From the NCBI GenBank assembly GCA_900557175.1, contig USSL01000039.1, forward strand, positions 1 to 10,470: 10,470 bases of DNA, read 5' to 3'. The notes under the pieces were generated by a model that was not told where the DNA came from, made no database searches, and saw only the letters and a program-made list of their open reading frames with translations. Source of the stretch: an uncultured Eubacteriales bacterium. Lineage in GTDB: Bacteria > Bacillota > Clostridia > Lachnospirales > Lachnospiraceae. Below, one piece after another: positions 5,732-10,470 of the stretch; positions within the stretch are counted from its first letter, which is position 1, and every line of letters starts with the position of its first letter. Both the position numbers and the translations under genes were made by a program.

Positions 5732-5802
5732 AACAAGAGCGTCTGTAAATTTTGCCTTGTGCTGAAAATGCACATTACGCAAAACATGCAGACGCTCTTG
5801 TT
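5732..5802. terminator. Large nested hairpin between convergent genes, probable bidirectional terminator
   Basis: Three nested pairings share one axis: AACAAGAGCGTCTG (5732-5745) with its exact complement at 5789-5802, then TTTTGC (5750-5755) with GCAAAA (5779-5784), then TGTGC (5758-5762) with GCACA (5770-5774) around loop TGAAAAT. On the plus strand it is followed by TTATATTTC. It sits between the stop codons of the Lgt-like gene (plus) and the MBL gene (minus), where a shared terminator is expected, but it is much larger than the other terminators here. Confidence 0.6.
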
Positions 5803-5867
5803 TATATTTCAATATTTCCTGCAGCTGTCATTCAGCGCAGGCAGCTTTATATAAGCTTAAAATTTTA

Positions 5868-6689
5868 TTATAGTATCGCACAGCTGCCCGCGGATATGTA
5901 AGAAACTTGTTCTTTCATAATATTTTTTAATATTTCAAACGGAATCTGTCCGGTACAGTGCCCCGTAAAGTAATGTGTCTTTTTTTCCTTAAGCAGCCGT
6001 CCAATGACATCGACCGTTGTCAGTTCTTCCGTCTTTCCGGTTTTCGGATTCGACAAATGAAAGCCTGAAAAAACGGCATCCATCTGTGTGCCTGTCATTT
6101 TTTCCGCCCTGTTTAATATGTTAATAATACCGCAGTGAGCACAGCCCGAAAATAAAACATGTTTCCCGTTTTCTGTCACAATAAGGTTCTGCTCATGTAA
6201 AAACATATCTTCCACATACTTATCATCTCTGCGCAGCTTCAGTGATTGATTACTTTCTGCCGCATAATCACGTTCCAAAACATTTGTAAACAGCATCAGC
6301 TCATCATCTATCCTCATGTCTTTTTCCACAAAAACACACTGGGGATGTGTCTTGTATTTCTTATCCAGTCCGACATAATGCAGTTTACCGCCGTCCATCG
6401 AGTAATAATCTTCAAAAGCCAGCTTATGAATATAAACCCTTGCATGATTATTATGCTTTAAAAATGTACCAAGCCCGCCGCCGTGATCGTAATGTCCGTG
6501 TGTAATAATCACCGTGTCAATATCATCGATTGCCACATCCAGCTTCGCAGCATTTTCATAAAAAAGCTGATTCTGACCTAAATCAACTAAAAGTTTATGT
6601 TTTTTTGTCTCTACATAGAAACTAAGGCCGTGCTGACATCCATAAAAAGTAGATAAAGACGTATTTTCTACTAAAGTTTTGATAACCAT
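5868..6689 (-). CDS. MBL-fold metallo-hydrolase (DHPS-like/MJ0301-type)
   Basis: A 273-residue cytoplasmic metallo-beta-lactamase-fold protein. The metal-binding motif THGHYDHGGG is at 63-72 (H64, H66, D68, H69), with further likely ligands H185 (SGCAHCGIINIL), H211 (SGFHLS) and H244 (TGHCTG). This layout fits the MBL subgroup often annotated as 7,8-dihydropterin-6-methyl-aminobenzene-phosphate synthase-like, a name taken from an archaeal homologue that should not be read as function. The frame opens at 6719, but the ATG at 6689 has GGAGG six bases upstream (6696-6700) and begins MVIKTLVENTS as family members do, so I use it. It is the last gene of the xylose operon, 50 bases after xylB. Its substrate is unknown; a sugar-phosphate or small phosphoester is only a guess. 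Confidence 0.85.
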   Translation of the reverse strand: MVIKTLVENTSLSTFYGCQHGLSFYVETKKHKLLVDLGQNQLFYENAAKLDVAIDDIDTVIITHGHYDHGGGLGTFLKHNNHARVYIHKLAFEDYYSMDGGKLHYVGLDKKYKTHPQCVFVEKDMRIDDELMLFTNVLERDYAAESNQSLKLRRDDKYVEDMFLHEQNLIVTENGKHVLFSGCAHCGIINILNRAEKMTGTQMDAVFSGFHLSNPKTGKTEELTTVDVIGRLLKEKKTHYFTGHCTGQIPFEILKNIMKEQVSYISAGSCAIL

Positions 6690-6739
6690 AACTTCCCTCC
6701 GAAACCTTCTCGTTTTCATCCACTAATCATAGCACATTT

Positions 6740-8206
6740 TTAAATAATTTCAAAGATGTTTCGGACAGTCGGATAAATTTCAGCAAACTGACGATATTTT
6801 GCCTCATATTTCATAACAAGCGACGAATCCGGCTCGATAATTTCTGCAATTTTCACAATTTTTTCCGATGCTTCTTTAACAGTTTTAAAAGCGCCGGTGC
6901 CTACGGTAGCAAGCATGGCCGCACCCATTGCAGGCCCCTCCTCACTTTGTACGACAGCAACCGGAATGCCTAAAATATTTGCCGTCATCTTCCGCCACAG
7001 AGCACTTTTCGCACCTCCGCCGCATATTTTTGTCATCTTTGGCTGAAGTCCTAAACGCCGCGCGATTTCAAAACTGTCTCTCAGTCCGAAAATAACGCCC
7101 TCCATCACCGCCTGCGTCATATCATTTCTTGTTGTATCCATTGTCATACCGATAAATGTGCCGCGGGCTTTCGGATTATTATGTGGCGAGCGCTCGCCCA
7201 TCAAATACGGCAGGAAGAAAACATGATTTTCGCCAAGGCGCGTCATCTCTGACTGGGTCTTTGCATAATCTTTCGTCTGCAATATGCCGTCAGACCACCA
7301 TTGATTGCAGGACGCTGCCGAGAGCATACACCCCATGAGATGATAACCGCCGTCGGCATGGCAGAAACCGTGAAGTCCGAAGCTTTGATCCGCCTTAAAT
7401 GTCTTTCCCGAAATAAAAATTGTGCCGCTTGTACCCAGTGAAATATTGCAGCCGCCCTCGCCGACAACACCGGTACCAACAGCCGCAGCCGCATTATCTC
7501 CGGCGCCGGCTGCCACAAGGCATTTTTCGGAAAGTCCCGTTATTTTTGCGGCAGCCGCACAAATATGGCCGATCATCTGGCTGCTTTCGAAAACTTCAGC
7601 CATCTGCTCGCGCCTTACACCGCACAGGCGCAGCATCGGCTCTGACCAGCACCGTTTTTTTACATCAAACAAAAGCATTCCCGATGCGTCCGAAACATCC
7701 GTCGCAAATACGCCGGTAAGCCGGTACGCAATATAATCTTTCGGAAGCATGATTTTACTGATTTTTTCAAAATGATGGGGCTCATGCTTTTGAAGCCATA
7801 AAAGCTTCGGCGCCGTAAAGCCTGCAAAAGCAATGTTGCCTGTATATTCAAACAGTTTTTCTCTGCCGATGACTTCGTTCAGATAGTCTGTTTCCTCACC
7901 GGTTCTTCCGTCATTCCACAAAATTGCCGGACGGATGACTTCATCATTTTTATCCAAAATAACAAGGCCGTGCATCTGACCGCCGAAACTTATGCCTGCG
8001 ATTTTTTCTGCCGGAACAGCTGCTGTCATTTCTTGAAGTCCCAAAACAACGGCAGCCCACCAGTCCTCAGGCTTTTGCTGCGACCAGCCCGGCTTTGGAA
8101 ACTCTATCGGATAGGTGTGCGACACACTTTTTACAATATGCCCTTCCTCATCCATCATAAGCAGTTTGACAGACGATGTCCCCAAATCTATACCTATATA
8201 ATACAT
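6740..8206 (-). CDS. xylB: Xylulokinase (FGGY carbohydrate kinase)
   Basis: A 488-residue FGGY kinase that phosphorylates D-xylulose to xylulose 5-phosphate for the pentose phosphate pathway. The N-terminal phosphate loop is IGIDLGTSSVK (residues 4-14). The sugar-binding SFGGQMHG is at 73-80 and ILWNDGRT at 96-102, followed by FGGY signature 1 (GFTAPKLLWLQKH, 129-141). The likely catalytic base is Asp237 in GAGDNAAAAVGTG, and the second-domain ATP motif CGGGAKSALWRKM lies later. Length matches E. coli XylB. A perfect AAGGAGG ribosome site overlaps the stop region of the upstream isomerase gene (12-base gap), so the two are one transcript and probably coupled. The GGQMHG and WNDGRT forms favour xylulose over glycerol or gluconate. 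Confidence in family is very high and in substrate high, helped by the neighbouring alpha-xylosidase. Confidence 0.94.
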   Translation of the reverse strand: MYYIGIDLGTSSVKLLMMDEEGHIVKSVSHTYPIEFPKPGWSQQKPEDWWAAVVLGLQEMTAAVPAEKIAGISFGGQMHGLVILDKNDEVIRPAILWNDGRTGEETDYLNEVIGREKLFEYTGNIAFAGFTAPKLLWLQKHEPHHFEKISKIMLPKDYIAYRLTGVFATDVSDASGMLLFDVKKRCWSEPMLRLCGVRREQMAEVFESSQMIGHICAAAAKITGLSEKCLVAAGAGDNAAAAVGTGVVGEGGCNISLGTSGTIFISGKTFKADQSFGLHGFCHADGGYHLMGCMLSAASCNQWWSDGILQTKDYAKTQSEMTRLGENHVFFLPYLMGERSPHNNPKARGTFIGMTMDTTRNDMTQAVMEGVIFGLRDSFEIARRLGLQPKMTKICGGGAKSALWRKMTANILGIPVAVVQSEEGPAMGAAMLATVGTGAFKTVKEASEKIVKIAEIIEPDSSLVMKYEAKYRQFAEIYPTVRNIFEII

Positions 8207-8218
8207 CTGAGTGCCTCC

Positions 8219-9691
8219 TTATGCGAAAGGATTTTCATTTTTGTAGAGCATTCCTTTAGGCTGGTTGAAGCTGATATCCGAAACGCCTAAATATTTAAAC
8301 ACCTCAAACAATGTTTTTCCGGCATGACAAAAAGCAACGGCGCCGTGATGCGGATAATGCTTTTCAATAAGCACATGTCTGTAAAAACGTCCCATTTCCG
8401 GAATTGCAAAAACGCCGATACTTCCGAATGAATGTGTTTTTACAGGAAGCACCTCACCCTGTGCGATATATGCCTGAAGACGGGTGTCTGCCGTGCTGTG
8501 AAGTCTGAAAAATGTAATCTCTCCCGGCAAAATATCACCCTCAAGTGTTCCCTGCGTCACTTCCTCAGGAAGACTTCTGGCCATGATCATCTGATATTTC
8601 ATTTCACAAAAGGCAAGCTTATTGGACGGCGTATTGCCGCAGTGAAAGCCCATAAACACATCTTTATGCGCATACGGAAAATGATTTTTAATATCCGCCT
8701 CATACATATCACGGGGCACCGTATTATTAATATCTAAAAGTGTCACCGCATCTTCTGTGATGACTGTGCCGATAAATTCACTTAAAGCGCCGTAAATATC
8801 AACCTCGCAGGATACCGGAATCCCCATCTTTGTCAGGCGGCTGTTGACATAGCATGGCACAAAACCAAATTGTGTCTGAAAAGCCGGCCAGCACTTGCCC
8901 GCAATAGCTACATATTTTCTTGAACCTTTATGCGCCTCAATCCAATCTAAAAGCGTCAGCTCATACTGAGCAAGCCGGTGAAGAATTTCCGGTTTTTTAT
9001 TCCCCTCACCAAGCTCTGCCGCCATATCCGCCGCCACTGCCTCAATGCGCGCATCGCCCGCATGGGCATTAAATGCCTCAAACAAATCAAGCTCTGAATT
9101 TTCCTCAATCTCCACGCCAAGCTTGTGAAGCTGCCATATCGGCGCATTGCAGGCAAGAAAATCCTGCGGCCTTGGCCCAAAGCTTATAATCTTAAGCTCT
9201 GATACTGCCCTCACAGCCCTTGCTACCGGTACAAACTCATGAATCATAGCCGCTGCCTCATCCGGCGTACCGACAGGATATTCAGGAATATAGGCGCGCA
9301 CACCTCTCAGCTCCAGATTATAGCTGGCATTTAACATACCGCAGAAAGCATCGCCTCTGCCGCCTGTTAAATTGTCTTTGCGCTCCTCAGCCGCGGCAAC
9401 AAACATGACCGGACCGTCAAAATATTTAGCAAGAAGCGTCTCAGCACTTTCCGGCCCGAAATTTCCGAGATACACAACAAGTGCCGTACAGCCTGCCTCA
9501 CACAGCGCTTCAAGCGCCTGCTGCATATGAATTTCACGCTCTACTACGACAGGACATTCATAAATATCCCCATATTTTTCTTTGTAAGCTTCTGCCACCG
9601 CGTGACAGCGTGTTTTTGACAGAGACATCGGGAAGCAGTCTCTGCTCACAGCAACAATTCCCATCTTAATTTCAGGCATATTTTTCATCAT
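8219..9691 (-). CDS. FucI-like aldose isomerase, probable non-orthologous xylose isomerase (XylA-II type)
   Basis: A 490-residue protein of the L-fucose/L-arabinose isomerase superfamily. Visible features are an N-terminal Rossmann-like half (GIVAVSRDCFPMS, then LVVYLGNFGPESAE), the CWPAFQTQFGFVPCYVNSR block (267-285), and acidic and histidine residues at E296/D298 (CEVDIYGALSEF), D320 (LLDINN), H350 (GFHCGNT) and HH448-449, candidates for the metal site. Fucose isomerases proper are near 590 residues, so this is the shorter FucI-like subgroup. From memory, comparative work on Firmicutes assigned such a protein (C. acetobutylicum CAC2610) as a second type of xylose isomerase beside a xylulokinase. 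The alpha-xylosidase and xylB neighbours here make the same job likely: D-xylose to D-xylulose. Its ATG overlaps the alpha-xylosidase stop (ATGA), with AGGAG eight bases upstream. L-fucose or L-arabinose remain possible substrates. Confidence 0.85.
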   Translation of the reverse strand: MMKNMPEIKMGIVAVSRDCFPMSLSKTRCHAVAEAYKEKYGDIYECPVVVEREIHMQQALEALCEAGCTALVVYLGNFGPESAETLLAKYFDGPVMFVAAAEERKDNLTGGRGDAFCGMLNASYNLELRGVRAYIPEYPVGTPDEAAAMIHEFVPVARAVRAVSELKIISFGPRPQDFLACNAPIWQLHKLGVEIEENSELDLFEAFNAHAGDARIEAVAADMAAELGEGNKKPEILHRLAQYELTLLDWIEAHKGSRKYVAIAGKCWPAFQTQFGFVPCYVNSRLTKMGIPVSCEVDIYGALSEFIGTVITEDAVTLLDINNTVPRDMYEADIKNHFPYAHKDVFMGFHCGNTPSNKLAFCEMKYQMIMARSLPEEVTQGTLEGDILPGEITFFRLHSTADTRLQAYIAQGEVLPVKTHSFGSIGVFAIPEMGRFYRHVLIEKHYPHHGAVAFCHAGKTLFEVFKYLGVSDISFNQPKGMLYKNENPFA

Positions 9692-10434
9692 AAAGTATAC
9701 TCCTCTCCGTTTTCATGAATGATAAACTTATAGTTCTCTAAATTTTCTGTACCTTTTGTTCTATATTTTCCGTCTTCCTTTGTCACAAAAATATGTGCTA
9801 ATGTATTTCCCGCCATATCGACAACTTCTGCCTGTGTACTTTGTCCTTCCAAAAGCTCATACACATGAAATGTCACATCTTTTCCGTAATCATAATCCGG
9901 TCGGCAGTCTGTACTTCCGACAGCGATGATTGAAGCCGGGCGCACATAAAGCGGCAGTGAAAAATAATCATATTTATTTTTATAATAACGTCCGCCCGCC
10001 TTAACTTCACCTGTAAAAAAGTCTGTCCAGCAGCCATCCGGCAGATAATACTCGGCCTCACCCGACGGTGAAAATACAGGCGCCGCCAGTAAATTGTCTC
10101 CGAGCATATACTGGCAGTCCGCAAAAGCGGCCGCCCTGTCATTTGGATACTCAAAAACCATCGGCCGCATTAAAGGCGTGCCATCCCGGTGCGCCTCAAC
10201 AGCCTTGCTGTAAATATAAGGCATCAGACGGCATTTAAGCTTTGTAAAGAAACGAAGCACGTCGCAGGACTCCTCATCGAAAAGCCACGGCACACGATAG
10301 CTTCCTGAACCGTGCAGACGGCTGTGTGTTGATAAAAGACCAAACGCCGTCCATCGCTTATACAAATCCGCCGTCGCCGTGCTCTCAAAGCCTGAAATAT
10401 CATGACTCCAAAAAGAAGCGACAGTCGCGAAGGT
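9688..10434 (-). CDS. Alpha-xylosidase (GH31, YicI type), C-terminal third only; broken or truncated at its 5' side
   Basis: About 249 codons that match the C-terminal third of YicI-type GH31 alpha-xylosidases, which remove alpha-xylose from xyloglucan pieces such as isoprimeverose. Recognisable blocks, N to C, are FWSHDISGFESTATADLYKRW, FGLLSTHSRLHGSGSYRVPW, the ESCDVLRFFTKLKCRLMPYIY helix, YMLGDNLLAAPVF, and the beta-sandwich beginning FSLPLYVRPASIIAVG and DCRPDYDYG. Full enzymes are near 770 residues; the nucleophile and acid/base aspartates lie upstream of this piece and are absent. Homology ends at about 10414: the expected GFGFW-type lead-in is replaced by TFATVAS, and an in-frame TAA sits at 10437-10435. 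A TTG at 10365 gives a longest-frame start but is internal to the enzyme. Its stop overlaps the isomerase start (ATGA). The break may be real or an assembly-edge artefact. Confidence 0.82.
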   Translation of the reverse strand, partial: TFATVASFWSHDISGFESTATADLYKRWTAFGLLSTHSRLHGSGSYRVPWLFDEESCDVLRFFTKLKCRLMPYIYSKAVEAHRDGTPLMRPMVFEYPNDRAAAFADCQYMLGDNLLAAPVFSPSGEAEYYLPDGCWTDFFTGEVKAGGRYYKNKYDYFSLPLYVRPASIIAVGSTDCRPDYDYGKDVTFHVYELLEGQSTQAEVVDMAGNTLAHIFVTKEDGKYRTKGTENLENYKFIIHENGEEYTL

Positions 10435-10470
10435 TTATTTGCCGAAGTTTATTTTGATTTATATCAAAAT
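10432..10470. repeat. AT-rich terminal block: short direct repeat plus inverted repeat at the window end
   Basis: GTTTATTT occurs at 10433-10440 and again at 10447-10454, each preceded by CGAA or CGAAG, a near-tandem unit of 14-15 bases. It leads into the perfect inverted repeat ATTTTGAT-TTAT-ATCAAAAT (10451-10470), which ends exactly at the window edge. It does not belong to the alpha-xylosidase reading frame. Confidence 0.6.

Noticed and set aside
5818..5841. GC-rich hairpin CCTGC(A)GCTG-TCATT-CAGCGCAGG downstream of the MBL gene
   Set aside because: Considered as the MBL terminator, but on the minus strand it is followed by GGAAATATTG rather than a uridine run. The larger hairpin at 5732-5802 is the better candidate.

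Overview
The window reads as chromosomal DNA of a Gram-positive anaerobe of the Clostridia (a gut Lachnospiraceae or Oscillospiraceae relative is my guess). The grounds are strong GGAGG-type ribosome sites, sigma-A style promoters often with an extended -10 (TGn), a clostridial-type galactokinase, an AraC regulator, a zinc-ribbon membrane protein and a xylose operon with a FucI-like isomerase. No phage, CRISPR or insertion-sequence gene is visible.

Layout, left to right. (1) 1-237, minus: the N-terminal end of a membrane protein that runs off the window. (2) 375-450, plus: tRNA-Thr(CGU) with its own promoter and a perfect-palindrome terminator. (3) 3070-626, minus: a compact operon of galactokinase, a DUF1624/HGSNAT-type membrane acyltransferase and an ArsC/Spx-family thiol protein. 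(4) 3071-3367: a divergent regulatory region with two well-formed promoters. (5) 3368-4189, plus: an AraC-family regulator, whose best start is internal to the longest frame. (6) 4329-4820, plus: a small zinc-ribbon, cysteine-rich membrane protein with its own promoter and terminator. (7) 4916-5719, plus: a divergent Lgt-family membrane protein. (8) 10434-5868, minus: an operon of alpha-xylosidase (C-terminal third only), FucI-like isomerase, xylulokinase and an MBL-fold hydrolase. A nested hairpin at 5732-5802 separates it from lgt.

The genes describe sugar use. GalK phosphorylates galactose and is probably controlled by the divergent AraC protein. The right-hand operon would release xylose from alpha-xylosides such as isoprimeverose (alpha-xylosidase), isomerise it to xylulose (the FucI-like enzyme, probably a non-orthologous xylose isomerase) and phosphorylate it (XylB). 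The MBL hydrolase is an unexplained fourth member.

Two structural oddities stand out. Base composition changes sharply inside the AraC gene: hand counts give 38/60 G+C at 3421-3480 but 18/60 at 3901-3960, and TTA leucine codons appear only in the second part. The left side looks GC-rich and the right side AT-rich, so this is either a transfer or recombination joint or an assembly joint. At the far right, the alpha-xylosidase frame loses homology near 10414 and meets a stop at 10435-10437, next to an AT-rich palindrome that ends exactly at the window edge. Nothing here amounts to a clearly new system. The best candidates for a second look are the xylose pathway variant, the cysteine-rich membrane protein beside an atypical Lgt, and the two joints.
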